DNA from: Stentor coeruleus
Taxonomy: Eukaryota; Ciliophora; Heterotrichea; Heterotrichida; Stentoridae
Reading direction: 5' to 3'
DNA: 54,593 bases
NCBI GenBank assembly: GCA_001970955.1
Contig: MPUH01000434.1
Location: 1-54,593, forward strand
Shown in pieces: positions 33,501 to 42,100 of the stretch. The notes under the pieces are model-generated. The model ran no database searches. It saw nothing but the letters and a program-made list of their open reading frames with translations, and was not told where the DNA came from. A program made the translations under genes and the position numbers. Position 1 is the stretch's first letter, and the number at the start of each line of letters is the position of its first letter.

Positions 33501-35288
33501 AGCTTTTGGCTTTGGTAGTCTTTGCATTAGATACCTCAGATCTAATAGTCCATCTTTGTTCTTTGGAATCTCCTCACAGAAAGTTTGCATTTCTATTGGG
33601 CTCATGTAGAAATTGATTTTGTTGATAATACTTAGAAAGTCGTCTTTTGTTAACAATTTACTGTCTCGTGGGTCTATTTCTTGAACCTTCGCTTCAATAT
33701 TAATCAGTTTGTCATTAGAAAATTTTTCCATCCTTTTAACAATCTCATCATACGTTTTTTTCTTCCCAACATATTCATCTAAAACATTAAGAAATCTTTG
33801 AAACACCACAAGTCCTTCATGTCTTGGGTCAAACTCATCAGCTAACAAAGTAATTTCTTGAGGATTTAACCTTGAATTCAAACTCATAACACAAGTCACA
33901 AATTCTGCTAATCTCATTTGCCCAGTTCTCTGTAAATCATTTCTCCTAAAAATTTCCTCATAATTGAAATTCTTAGCAAAAACAGCCTCAGCTAAAATTC
34001 TATACATTTTTTCTCTCCATGCAGGGTCAATCTTCCTCGCCAATTCCGGTCCTCCAATCCTATATTCAGGATTTCTAATTTTTTTACAGAATTCGACATA
34101 ATAAATATAATTGTTTTTAAAGAAATCAAAAATGTCAGCAATCATTTCAATTTCCTCAGCACTTGCTATACTTGCTTTAACTAAACCCCATTTAGCTCCA
34201 ACAATACTAATAAAGTCTCTTTTGATAACGACATATTTTACTCCTGGATCAGCTTCTCTAAAGGGTAAATCTGGATCAATTCCGTTTTGTAGGAGGAAAG
34301 CTGAGGCATCTTGGATGATTTTATCGAAAGGGTGTTTAGAAAGAGTAAGTTCAGAATTCTCTAAATGGTTTCTGTTTGGCGGCAAGATTTCAATAGGGGT
34401 GTTTTCATTAGCTCGTCTTTGAGGTGGGATGTTTTTGTTTAGAGAGTTGTGGAAATTATAATTGCTTGTAGAAGATGCATCAACATTTTGCCTTTGAGGT
34501 AGTTGAGGATCTCTTTGATTAAAATCTTGTCTATAATGATTGTTTATTGGAGGACCTGGTGGACCTGATTGACTTGATGGACCTGGAGGACCTGGTGGAC
34601 CTGATTGACTCGATGGACCTGGAGGACCTTGATATCTTGGATTATATCCTTGAACATTTGGATCTGGTCTTTGATAATCAGGTGGACCTTGATAACCTTG
34701 ACTAATCCCACGATTCTGTATTTCTCTATTTGGATAAGATTCTTGATAACCTTGACTAATCCCACGATTCTGTATTTCTCTATTTGGATAAGATTCTTGA
34801 TAACCCGGATCTGAACCTTGTCTTGGATATGGTCCTTGATTATAACCTTGTCTTGAATCATATTGTGGAGGATTATATTGAGGGTTAGGAACTGGGGCTT
34901 GTCCAAAAGATGGAGGAGGGAAATTTCCACTACTTTGGCCATAAGGTTGAGCAAAATTGTTTTGACCTGTTCTAGGAGGGAACGCATTATCAGGTGTTTT
35001 TGGAAGCTCATTTCCTTCATTGTAATGAGATGGTCTATAGTAATTATCTTCAGATCTTTGATCAAAAGAGTTATAGGAGTTGTTTTGTCTTGGAGGTTCT
35101 TGAGGCTGTCTGCCTGGGGCATTTTGAAAATTCTGACTGTCCCGAGGATAGTTCGACCGGTTATCAGCTCCTTGAGATCCTCTTCCATAACCACCTCTAT
35201 CAGCATATGGATCGTGTTGTGGGTTATTAGAATGATTCAAGTTTGAACCTGCCTGATAGTCCTGATTGTAATACCTGCTATCTTGCAT
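24528..35288 (-). CDS. Giant multi-EF-hand protein (3586 residues) with prion-like N terminus
   Basis: One uninterrupted frame. Residues 1-310 are rich in Gln, Asn, Pro, Tyr and Gly with tandem repeats, a prion-like disordered region. From about 320 to 3100 there are some 40 EF-hand-like units, mostly in pairs. About ten have canonical loops (DKNGDGSLGPFE, DKDHDGSVSVTE, DANHDGRVTFME, DSNRDGRISLTE, DINHDGRILYHE, DRDKDGSIDYNE, DADKNGKIDIDE); the others have lost ligands. A longer module opens with HWA-x3-[YW]-[IL]-x2-[IQ] followed by an EF-hand pair at about 876, 1543 and 1984. Residues about 1305-1420 are an RDF-x-DK heptad repeat. The final ~400 residues form a non-EF globular region I do not recognise. 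Likely a calcium-responsive structural protein, possibly of the contractile or cortical system; that role is inference. Confidence 0.93.
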   Translation of the reverse strand: MQDSRYYNQDYQAGSNLNHSNNPQHDPYADRGGYGRGSQGADNRSNYPRDSQNFQNAPGRQPQEPPRQNNSYNSFDQRSEDNYYRPSHYNEGNELPKTPDNAFPPRTGQNNFAQPYGQSSGNFPPPSFGQAPVPNPQYNPPQYDSRQGYNQGPYPRQGSDPGYQESYPNREIQNRGISQGYQESYPNREIQNRGISQGYQGPPDYQRPDPNVQGYNPRYQGPPGPSSQSGPPGPPGPSSQSGPPGPPINNHYRQDFNQRDPQLPQRQNVDASSTSNYNFHNSLNKNIPPQRRANENTPIEILPPNRNHLENSELTLSKHPFDKIIQDASAFLLQNGIDPDLPFREADPGVKYVVIKRDFISIVGAKWGLVKASIASAEEIEMIADIFDFFKNNYIYYVEFCKKIRNPEYRIGGPELARKIDPAWREKMYRILAEAVFAKNFNYEEIFRRNDLQRTGQMRLAEFVTCVMSLNSRLNPQEITLLADEFDPRHEGLVVFQRFLNVLDEYVGKKKTYDEIVKRMEKFSNDKLINIEAKVQEIDPRDSKLLTKDDFLSIINKINFYMSPIEMQTFCEEIPKNKDGLLDLRYLMQRLPKPKALLDMVAVYEKIKSFVRSSHQTLTAVFAKFDKNGDGSLGPFEFSQALSEMGISSLTSSEITLIIQDLDKDHDGSVSVTEFADKLGMSVDLIQTTVSHEFFRKINVFLKNRGLNLQDFFRQYDYDRNNSLNKPEFSKMLAYLGLGLSEIDIEKLYNELDANHDGRVTFMEFMTKFEKSIGIIDKRDKLNKQKILRAMKGKHPKDVFKSRYDPETKENIFTIGDMKEGINFMGLNFTENDVEHIIDDMGQGKNHATMGDLMAYFSLQQPQDMKTNELIKKDKPHWAEKWIKQIRDYKIKQQIPLEKLFMSFNADGTGKLTMAELAQALDDMTFNITDSDKLRFGNEIRKGDRIFIKDIITLIENNTAPLDNLIEELRNYFRNTGKRIEEIFSVNGNDIYRAEFAEGLATINRDIDIARIGELMMHLNPDIKNLGITNQKMQKISVASLSSLLQIKLETTDKRSLNTSRRIEIKIIEGIYQKIAECVIEKKINIDRFIPEQYDKYGTNRISVENFYKIIDDITDRGISMANVKILENDLDNTNSGSIKYPGFIAKIHDGIIYNSFAEKFLTRIKKQTLDKGVNISVLYNEPTGMIGFMELFDLLRKTSLDINKEELKKFCSGMDADDVGKINYKEFVQKVYDAGESFPRRRPVDERKFDRGSRAENLGYREKPEYEEGKYKPENSRDYIRDESNFERDPRDYNRGQNERDRDKNLNVDRGRDFADKGRDFGDRGRDFADKVRDFGDKGRDFADKGRDFADKGRDFADKGRDFADKGRDFADKGRDFPDKGRDFPDRSRDFGDRSRDFGDKGRDFGDKSRDFGDKGNDRDQDLYRDRSREFGDKSYDRDREFTREKSREYDDDRNREYTKDRSREYGQDKEYNKDSREWRREPDRREQEDRRSNSRNREDPYQKHDGFDSRNLTPKPSEDFGYRSVSPAYSRRPLRGPKQHWAKSYIQIIQEYASRKQLTTKQLFQEFDLDRSNSLTTFEFAKALDSMGVKISQKELQNFMEELDSNRDGRISLTEFEKILGKRDTDDRIEAKLEEFRDVIKRDRVDLRRLFAVADRDRSNYLSYEEFEREVGQMYPRFNRYDLEDIARYLDINHDGRILYHEFVGRILIEEIEELNKRVADFIKKSHIDITEVFSNLDYINDKCIHFDQFLEAFGTMKLPLTREESMKLVLENPLHRTRDNRFSYEDLIDRLPLVDDLSKIYDQIRKVCTEKMIKANEIFEKYDVNNDKALTPKMFFEAFSSLGGNLKSTDYTKLMDSLEKGKDGKILYKKFLKKLKSKKGKKKVDIYKRLKKEIQSKNMNFFENLRSFDTYGDKMISKSNLKEIFVSNSINITEEDLDFIWSELDRTKTNLINYEELFNKIKPKYSAPKTTGKTIQPKEPHWAQRYLDEIQRYVKGNNMKLKELFTRFDRDHSNSVSINEFSEALRDIRVNIPYQDMQKLVDELMPTQDGQISLTNFEKLFPEFLENERKLDRLYYLIRRVANDKKIDLQGIFSSKDLDMQGFLVVSDFLECIKQIQPDCTPIDLRSLADSLDPKRSNKIIYQDFIKKIELGGIELVNMKVREFLQTSKISFVKAFDENIKNDYFLPPNVIRKVLEGLRMPLTAEEIAMLIHDNNLTKAPDGRLSVKDLADRIGVRERFPDPRPSPSAIFERLRRRWQEGRIDPIGIFRDFDYEKDQHLTRSNFSQALYHAGTPLTAIEIEVVWELLEKTSDGRSSVEHFVRLVNGIDDSSNSIFSKIYNFIDTNKIDLLDVLTKYDTDRDRQVTMFEMENALKSVRLSLTDHEYKSVFSDIDKTRSGRIYIADFVRRVMKDAPKVDLNAISWAVPIFSNILQSLNDYKSDSQAYFRRYNVERDGSIALQEFRNALYKLGIDPAATQSQRLINYFKDPTRESVSLKDFDYALKALGRVDSNPQNPSKPIQPFQPIQQATSLRFKVLTRDDLETLYQCLDYISSTIVSSKKVTVTVYVEKKFTQSISFDDIKVMVKIDLQIPSEDDILNDLCLLLDCGRGYVQRPTLLDALSGVRVEQVLPSGTQPFREPVRNEQASYLSIPNRSALDSRDFRQSSPRGIMKPPGQAPGPVKILYDFLNVNRINLAKLLGRDSGPFPKAAFVKLLRDERIMREGEIIELCDLISLQGNQVDLTRLSTLLSECAKPGIKMDPYLLLKESIREQKTTFNQLFGSNPSIHKDAFYKSLNTIRIDRNLLNTIATECRGQDPQFIDLRYLQDRMEGIVRPPPRPESIQRPPIFPQSPKTAAQNLIDMLNAELIRAEVTSIEMFSKYDIDNDGVLSLDEFIEAFKTMRTMIPDQKLIEAFSILDTNNSKTISINELSIKMPGYKASLERRITNLDLGQRFDEEVREIFAMLDRDKDGSIDYNEIILGIKAYCILPSQNQTKEIMGKIDKNRNGKIEYEEFKSFVEDTVKREILRQEDEMQDVRQKFIHADIMKNGYLTPDQLLGVLKSTKADVNQEELNHLLSYVDADKNGKIDIDEFVLLMSGASPEVFADPRASSIMFNIRKSRKISPMDFFKIFQDMPSHFLPSFISEQHKMKRILPSSDIVPALDPSGLHFRDVNPIASKSKVDSITYLKQNPCNNGGYITLIMASGISIPDGLIVQRACILKRFVRITHWSSLTQKYIGNSIFIESTWREQLEDRWTFEIPTDKDFNIFTARISNEMDVSKIFLIFEFIIVFCKENLPIEMSCGFAKIDYRELMMRTSHKVLIHGGTPDNEQNINPDDIRTFRSGWRHALKMTGLLKITSQVEFNIKFPIKCTILEQGAIEALPEVSVMNKQGLGIVRLYREYLAELFSRSAGKNFTLPNIADSFLTQFPKILDCPDTWMQIVAYWNSMEFSNLLGRNRNDANCLANLQSIINRLYSSINTDEFALDDIQVTRFSYGVINNRVNLYDKRMDIISKAIKNTQDVKMVSYKPFDIMEIKSTNIIDTDYLMSKKVRSITKRIAETAPNGFGNVDGRRGSRTLSQSLKK
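31035..31365 (-). repeat. 21-nt tandem repeat coding for RDFxDK(G/S) heptads
   Basis: About fifteen 21-nt units encode (G/S)-R-D-F-(A/G/P)-D-(K/R) in the giant EF-hand protein; flanking Arg/Asp/Glu-rich sequence is a degenerate continuation. Because the period is a multiple of three and few stops can arise, overlapping open frames occur on the other strand; these are shadows. Confidence 0.93.
34550..34803 (-). repeat. Tandem coding repeats in the prion-like N terminus
   Basis: Two copies of a 54-nt unit (YQESYPNREIQNRGISQG) at about 34690-34800 and two copies of a 36-nt Gly-Pro-Ser-Gln unit (GPPGPSSQSGPP) at about 34550-34625, within the giant protein's N terminus. Confidence 0.85.
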
Positions 35289-35590
35289 TTTATAAATTTT
35301 TAAACTTTGATTTAATAATTTGATTGAGGATTTTATTATGTTAAGAATTTTATTAGATGAAATAGAAGGATTTACTTCTTCTTTTTTAAATAAAAGTTTT
35401 AAAATTTACAGGGTTATGGTTGTATGGTTTGATATAGTTTTTATATAAATATTGAAGAAAAAAAATTAAAGTGACGATTTGTGTGGAAGGTAAAAATCTA
35501 ATATTTTTTGATTTTTTGGGGAAATATAAGCATTGAGGAGATGACTTTTTATAAGTTTTAGAAATATGATTATTTTTTATATGCATATAA
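35289..35590. other. Divergent intergenic region
   Basis: About 300 bases between the starts of the giant EF-hand gene (-) and ALG8 (+). AT-rich, no gene; it must hold both promoters, but no clear element is visible. Confidence 0.55.
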
Positions 35591-37095
35591 ATGATGATTT
35601 ATTATGCTTGGGCACTTGCAATAAGGCTTTTACTATTTTGGGGATATCATAGCACAGATTTCGAAGTGCATCGTAACTGGAAAGCTATAACTCATAGCCT
35701 ACCCTTATCTTCCTGGTACTATGAATCAACATCCGAATGGACTTTAGACTACCCTCCTTTTTTTGCTTATTTTGAGTACCTTCTAAGTCACTTAGCTTAT
35801 TATTTCGACCCTTCAATGCTACAAATCTCCTCAACTCCCTACACAAGTGAACATTGCATTTTCTTCATGCGTATATCAGTAATTTTATCAGAGTTCATCC
35901 TCCTTTATTCCCTATACAAATTCTCAAACCCTTTAATCTCAGGATTAGTCCTCCTAAACCCTGGTCTTATTTTTGTTGACCGTATTTTCAATATAGACAT
36001 TCATTTCCAATACAATGGTTTTTTAATCGGCTTATCTTTATTATCAATTCATAGTATCCAAAACAAAAATTTCATCCAAGGTGCTTTATATTATTCAATT
36101 CTCTTATTTTTCAAGCATATTTTCCTATATTTCGTAACCCATATATAGGCTCCTGCATATTTATGGTATTATCTCAAATATTACTGTTATCAAAAAAAAC
36201 ATATTTCTATTAAAAACTTTTTCTTAACCGCATTTACCATACTCTCAGTAGTTTTTATAGCACTTTTACCTTTTATCCAACACCTTGAAGCGTTAAAAAC
36301 TCGCTTGTTCCCTTTCGGCCGTGGTCTTACCCACTCATACTGGGCACCTAATTTTTGGAGTCTCTACAATTTCTCTGATCTTATGCTCAACATTCTTATA
36401 AATCAAAAATATAACACAGAATATACAAAAGGTTTAGTCAAAATATCAAATCATGCTATCTTACCAAATATCCACCCTATATACACATTAGCTCTTATTG
36501 TATTTTTTACTGGATTATTAGGGTTTTATACATACAACAAAGCTAAAAAAAACATGTTTTGCGAGATTTTCTGTCTGAGCGGAATAGGTTTTTTCTTATT
36601 AGGTTGGCATGTACATGAAAAAGCTATTTTAATGATATCATTGCCAATGATGTAATAATAATTTAGTACACTGTGGGAAAAATACCCGAAAAGCGTGTTT
36701 TTGATGAACTTTTTTGGAAATTTCGCTTTATTCCCATTGATATTTACAAGTTTAGAGCAATTATTTGTCATTGGGTATTTTGTTTTGTATTTTGGTGTTG
36801 GGTTAGAAAATGTTGATCTTGGGTATTGGAGGGTTTTGTCATTGGGTATTTTGTTTTGTATTTTGGTGTTGGGTTAGAAAATGTTGATCTTGGGTATTGG
36901 AGGGTTTATTTACTTTTAGGTGGACCTGTTTATATTATGTATATGGGTTTTAATGCTATTATTGGAAGTGAAACCTTTTTCCCGTTGATTGCAGTTTCGG
37001 TATTATATATATAGATCTATTCAGCTGTAGGGATACTAGCTACAACAGCACATTTCTTATATGAAATAACCCCTCAGAAGACTAAAATCATCTAA
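35591..37095 (+). CDS. ALG8: ALG8 dolichyl-P-Glc alpha-1,3-glucosyltransferase (four 15-nt introns; frame broken by a 71-bp duplication)
   Basis: ALG8 adds the second glucose to the lipid-linked N-glycan precursor in the ER lumen. Exons 35591-35981, 35997-36133, 36149-36651, 36667-36999 and 37015-37095 are separated by 15-nt introns. The N-terminal part is diagnostic: YHSTDFEVHRNW, ITHSLP and TSEWTLDYPPFFAYFEY include the luminal acidic motif of the ALG6/ALG8 family. RLFPFGRGLTHSYWAPNFW and GWHVHEKAIL also match. The protein has many membrane helices and no cleavable signal. A 71-nt direct duplication (36764/36835) shifts the frame late in the gene; without one copy the product is 457 residues, somewhat shorter than the 526 of human ALG8. 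The duplication resembles the assembly overlaps seen elsewhere, so the gene is probably intact in the cell. Confidence 0.93.
35982..35996 (+). other. 15-nt intron 1 of ALG8
   Basis: GTATT...ATAG, phase 1, no in-frame stop, so it hides within an open frame. Removing it restores the conserved VDHIHFQYNG motif, which is otherwise interrupted by five extra residues. Confidence 0.88.
36134..36148 (+). other. 15-nt intron 2 of ALG8
   Basis: GTAAC...ATAG, phase 0. The unspliced frame ends at its TAG; splicing continues the family's LYFAPAYL motif. Confidence 0.92.
36652..36666 (+). other. 15-nt intron 3 of ALG8
   Basis: GTAAT...TTAG, phase 2. The unspliced frame stops at once; splicing gives LPMITLWEKYP and continues the transmembrane region. 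Confidence 0.9.
36764..36907 (+). repeat. 71-nt tandem duplication inside ALG8
   Basis: The sequence from 36764 to about 36836 recurs from 36835 to 36907 (offset 71) with no N between. Since 71 is not a multiple of three it breaks the frame; one copy suffices for a continuous ALG8. Confidence 0.92.
37000..37014 (+). other. 15-nt intron 4 of ALG8
   Basis: GTATT...ATAG, phase 0. Splicing joins AVS to IYSAVGILATTAHFLYE and reaches a TAA at 37093-37095. Confidence 0.88.
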
Positions 37096-37241
37096 AATTT
37101 CATATAAAACTAGCTTTTTTTAATACTTTTTGCTTTTTATATCATACTTTTAACTATTATCGTTAAGGAAATTTTATATTTTATTGTTTTTAATGCTTTA
37201 TGTCGAAGATGTTATTTAAGAATTACAAACTTAGTATACCT

Positions 37242-37523
37242 TCAGGTAATAACCTGAATCTTTTTTCCGCTGTCTTTCAATACCCCATCTTCTTCGATAT
37301 ATAATGACAAATACTCGCATTTTGCTTCGGGTTTGTGCGATTTTGTCACTTTGTTTGTGCTTTTTTCTGTCACGTCGGCGTCGGTTGTGATGTTTTCAAT
37401 CTGCTTCATATGTGAGACTTCGTCTTGATCACCGAAAATGGTATGGATAAATGAATCTGATTTTGAGTCTAGATCGTTGCAGTATCTGCTGGCGTTACCT
37501 AGACAACACTTAATACAAAACAT
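37242..37523 (-). CDS. Small hypothetical protein with Cys-rich N terminus
   Basis: A 93-residue frame with an ATG start. It begins MFCIKCCLGN, a cluster of three cysteines that could be palmitoylated. The rest is polar and acidic, with Thr/Lys-rich sequence and a YLSLYIEEDG strand-like segment near the end. It is richer in G and C than its flanks (codons such as ACG, GCG, GAC), which supports coding. The stop is TGA, evidence that TGA is not reassigned here. No family recognised. It converges with ALG8. Confidence 0.6.
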   Translation of the reverse strand: MFCIKCCLGNASRYCNDLDSKSDSFIHTIFGDQDEVSHMKQIENITTDADVTEKSTNKVTKSHKPEAKCEYLSLYIEEDGVLKDSGKKIQVIT

Positions 37524-38279
37524 TATATTCCATTTTCGCTTATTTTTACCCGTATGTTTTATTGTATTATAATTAACTTAAAGTTTAAGTAATTCTAGGT
37601 AAATTAAGTTAATGTCATATTGTAATGTGTAGAAAATAAAATTATTTGAAAAGATAGAAAGAAGGGTTAAGAGGTAAGAAAAGGTTTTGAAGATTATATA
37701 GAAGGTTAAATAAAAGATGCTTTTATTATGGAAATTTTTATGCTTTTTAGTATGAAGGAAGGGGAATTAGTAATGATGTTTTAATAAGGGGATTAGTGGT
37801 TAGGACATTTGGAGAAAGAAGATTGGGGTTTATGAAGGGAATTTTATATTAGATAATTCAGGGAAATCAATTGCTTTTAACCGATTGAGTATTTTATGTT
37901 AAACATAATTGTAAGTTTTAAACTTGGCAAACTTATGTTAGTCTAGTTTTCAATTTGTGTAATATTTAAATCCCATACAACACAATAATTATATCTTAAT
38001 AAAAGCTGATTGGGCAATTTATAATTGTTGTATATACCTAACGCTTAAAACCACAATTTATTTACATAGATAATCATCTAACATTTAAAATAAAGCTAAA
38101 GATATAACTAAAAGTCAATAAAAACCCTAAAAAAATCCTAATAAAATCTTTTATCACAACTTTTAACTACAAAAATCACATATAAAAATCTCTTAAAGAA
38201 TTAAACAATCCATTAGCCAAAAAATTACAATATCGCCTCACCTAAATCCAAAAGTTAATCAGAAAATGGTATAATAAAT
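37524..38279. other. AT-rich intergenic region, nothing recognised
   Basis: About 750 bases between divergent genes. The left half is purine-rich on the plus strand (many AAG/GGA runs), the right half is A/T-rich. No coding frame or RNA structure seen. Confidence 0.55.
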
Positions 38280-38846
38280 ATGCAAAGTGTATTTTTATAC
38301 GATAAAAAGCGACAAATGAGCCAAAAAGCATTAGCTGAAGTTAAAAAGATAAACAAAATCAAAGCAAAAAGAGTCAAGTCCCGAATAGTTTTAGCTCAGC
38401 AATTCATGAAAAGAGTATCTGGACTTGTTATAAAACTTCCTAACAATCTTTCCCCTAAGCCTTTAAACATTCGTTCTGAGTCATCTAAAAATTTTAGAAC
38501 AAACTATACTACAGAAAAAGAAAGGATTAAAGCTGCATGTGCATCGAATCAATGGCTTGATACAACTCCTACTAATTATAGACCTCCAATATATCGGAAT
38601 AGAGATCGATCTAAAGAGTTATCTAGTGATTTTAAGTTTAGGCCAACTACTTCAGTAGAACGGGTTCAGGATGCACGTGATAGACAGTCTACTATTTTAC
38701 AAACATCTACTCCTCAAAGTAACCCTTTTCCTGTTGGCAGAACTTATTTAGACTATTATCATCCAGCTTCATATACCAAGACATTTGAGTCGATGCTTAT
38801 ATTAAACCAAATTCCTACATCGGCTAAAAACAAAATGTGTATGTAA
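38280..38846 (+). CDS. Hypothetical basic protein, 188 residues
   Basis: A complete frame with ATG start. The N-terminal ~55 residues are Lys/Ala/Val-rich and helical (KKINKIKAKRVKSR), basic. The rest has many Thr, Pro, Arg, Asn and Tyr, with short Tyr-Pro segments (TNYRPPIYRNRDRS, RTYLDYYHPASY) of the type seen in microtubule-inner or ciliary structural proteins. That comparison is only by composition. No named family recognised. It lies on the same strand as the following IQ/DUF4378-like gene, about 260 bases apart. Confidence 0.78.
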   Translation: MQSVFLYDKKRQMSQKALAEVKKINKIKAKRVKSRIVLAQQFMKRVSGLVIKLPNNLSPKPLNIRSESSKNFRTNYTTEKERIKAACASNQWLDTTPTNYRPPIYRNRDRSKELSSDFKFRPTTSVERVQDARDRQSTILQTSTPQSNPFPVGRTYLDYYHPASYTKTFESMLILNQIPTSAKNKMCM

Positions 38847-39104
38847 TTGTATAGGATTAATATATAAGTTTTGTAATAAACATAAAGTAACTTTTAGATG
38901 GATTATGTTTTAGAATATAATTATATTTAGTATTATAAAGTATATATTATCAATTTAATAATATATAAAATCTTTAAGAAGAGTGCATAATTGGAGTATA
39001 TATCATCAACAAAAACTACCTTAAACTCTAACCACATCCTCTAAGGCAATTATTAAAGAAAATTATCTTTAAAAAGTAATTTAAATATGAGTTAAGATTT
39101 CATA

Positions 39105-42100
39105 ATGCAACCTAATTCTATTTTATTTTACTTGAGTGAATCTATGTGCAGTCTCGACGTGAATACAACAATAAAACTATCAAGCAAATCTCCACATGTG
39201 CCAATAACAGGCAAAAAAATAATATCATCAATTCAAGTCCCAATCAACGTCAAGGAAAGTTCTCCTCCGAATAAAATATACATAAAAAAACAAACACAAG
39301 ATAAAGGCCCATCACCTCGAAAAACCCCAAGAAATACAAGTTGTCTTCGTTCATCATCAACAAAAAAGCAAACCAAAGAAAAAAAAAGTTCTTCAAAAAA
39401 ATCAGGAGAATTGCGTAAATCCTTTATCCAAATCCCACCAAAACCCAAAACTGAAAAGCCCCCAAAACCAACAAAAATATGCCAAATCGACACAACAAAA
39501 CAAGAAAACCCTTACTCATCCCAAACAACTCTTCGTCCGAAACTCCGGCAAATAATCAAAACAACTTTGAAAAAAGAAAAAATCAAGAAAATCCGAACTG
39601 CTAAAGAAAAACGAGGAATCGCCGAGATAAAAGTCTTGAAAAAACAAGAAATAACTAATCAAAACATTCAAATAAGACATGAAAATGCTAAATGCAAAAA
39701 AATCAGATTAAAACATAAATATTGTTGGGGTGTCGATCAAAGTAGACTTAAAGATCCACAAATATTAAAAGATAATACATCTAAAAACTCAGCAAGAAAA
39801 GCTAGATCAACAGAAAGGGTAAGAACAGGAATAGATACTATAAAAGAAATACAGATTGATTTTGGACATGCTCATTTAAGATCTAGAACTTTAAGTCAAA
39901 AATCAGATGATCGTCGTGGGAGTTCAAAAAATAAAGATGAAAATAAAGATTTTAAATATCAAGAAATTACTCAAGGGCTTAAAAACAAACATCAACCTAA
40001 TCTTAAAGTTATAGAATTTATGAAGAAAAAAGATATTACGAGGAAGGAGAAAATTTTATATGAGGATCTACAGAAATATGCTGAAGACTCAAGAAAACAG
40101 GCACAGTTGAATAATTTGGAGGTTTTGAGGAAGGCGATGAGGCCAAAGCTTAAAGGTAAAAAGATTAAAAAAAAACATGGAAAAGGGAAAAAATATAGAC
40201 ATGAAAATGGTAGGATGGTTCATACTGAAGAAAATGTGAATGATAATAAAAATATAAAACTTGTTTATGATACGAAATCATATGAAGATCAATCTAATGA
40301 ATGCACTTCACGGATGCCTGGGTCTTTTAGAGATAATCGTAATTCAAGTAGGGAAAAAATTGCAAAAATAATACCTTTAGAGAAAAAAAATATATTAAAA
40401 ACCTCAAAAGCTAATGATATTGAAACAAAAGCTGCTATAAAAATACAGTCACATATAAGAAGATTTTTAGTACAAAGAAGATTTGATAGAGATCTTGAGT
40501 ATTCTTCGGCTGATGAACAAATAAAGGATATTTTGACGAGAATTTCTCAGGATGATAGGGGCTCGTCGGTGAGTTCTCAAGAAAGAATGTATGATGTTGA
40601 GAAAAAAACTATAAAAAAACTACAAATTGATATACCATCAAGTAGTCAAAGTAGGAAAAGCTCATCTTCTAGTGTAATGCTGATCAATGAGGACTCTTTT
40701 TCTGGGCAAAATATAAGTTTGCTTCATGAAATCGAAGAAAGTAAAATCAAATACCAAGAAAAACTTAAAGAACAACTTATAACAAAAGAAGCCCAACTTC
40801 AAAGCTTGGAATATCTAAAAAGCAAAGAGATTCAAGACATTAAAATAATCACAGAAAGAATAGGAAAAGATGAGGAACTAAGTGAATTAATAAGTAAAAT
40901 TATCGACCAGCGATACAGTCAGCTTTCTGCATTACTTGAAGAAAACGTGAGGAAATCAGAAAAAGAGCTCATAAGCTGTATGGATGCCGAAGAACGTGAA
41001 GAGTTCAAAAGCGAGCTTATGGAAAAATGCCAAAAACTAACCCAAAAGTTCCAAAACGAATCCAAAATTGTTGACAGTCTCATTGAAAGTTTTGTAGTAA
41101 AAAGTGAAAGGGAAAACGAGAACACTTTAGAAGATAGACCTGCGATATATAAACCGAAATCAAAAAATCCAACACAAATCCATGAAATTACCACAGAAAA
41201 CCCTCTACAAAACACTTCGATATTATCCCCATTAGCAAGAGACTCAACTTTAATTCAAGAATCTACAATTAAACATTTATCAAGTGATGATGAACCTCAT
41301 GATAACACAAATATTTTTGCTGAAGACTTTCAGGTATTTACTCCTTTATCATCAGCATCTGGTTATGAAATACGTAAATTAAACACTTTATCTCCAAATA
41401 ACGAAATCACCAACATATACAATTCGATTAAAAACGAAAGTCTTATTGATACTTCAAAACAAGCTGTAAAGTTTTCTAAGTATGTTGAAAAAAAAGAAAA
41501 TGAGATACTTATTGAAGAAATATCATTAGAAGTTTCTAATTCAAATCCTCATGATAGTTCATTGATAGAAAATCTTCAGTTAGAAAGTCCTTCTTTGACA
41601 CCAGATAGTAGTATAAGAATGCTTCAATCAGGTCAACAATATGATATTTATCCTAACCTTTTAAGATTCCAAACTTATCTTGATTCTTGTGATGATAACT
41701 TAAATCTACCTTATAGACCTAATCCTCATTTTATAGGTCTTGATCCTACTGATTATTACCCTGAACGTCCTTCAGCTCCACTTAATTACTTAGATAGTGA
41801 ATCTCCATATACAAACCAGTCTCCAGGGATAACAAGTCAAAGCGAAAATGATATTCAACAAAACACATACAATGATTTCCAAACATTAAGCATCCAATAC
41901 GAAGTTACTCCAGAACTTGTTGTAAATTTAGCAGACATGATTTTAAACCACTTACTAGATGAAAGCACCAAAACTCCACAATTTAAAGAAATTGCATATA
42001 CAAAACTAACTAATATTCCTCCTACTCCAATACTAATCCCATACCCTGAACAGCATATCCAAATCCAAACCGACCCAGCCTCAGTAAAATCATACCTAAT

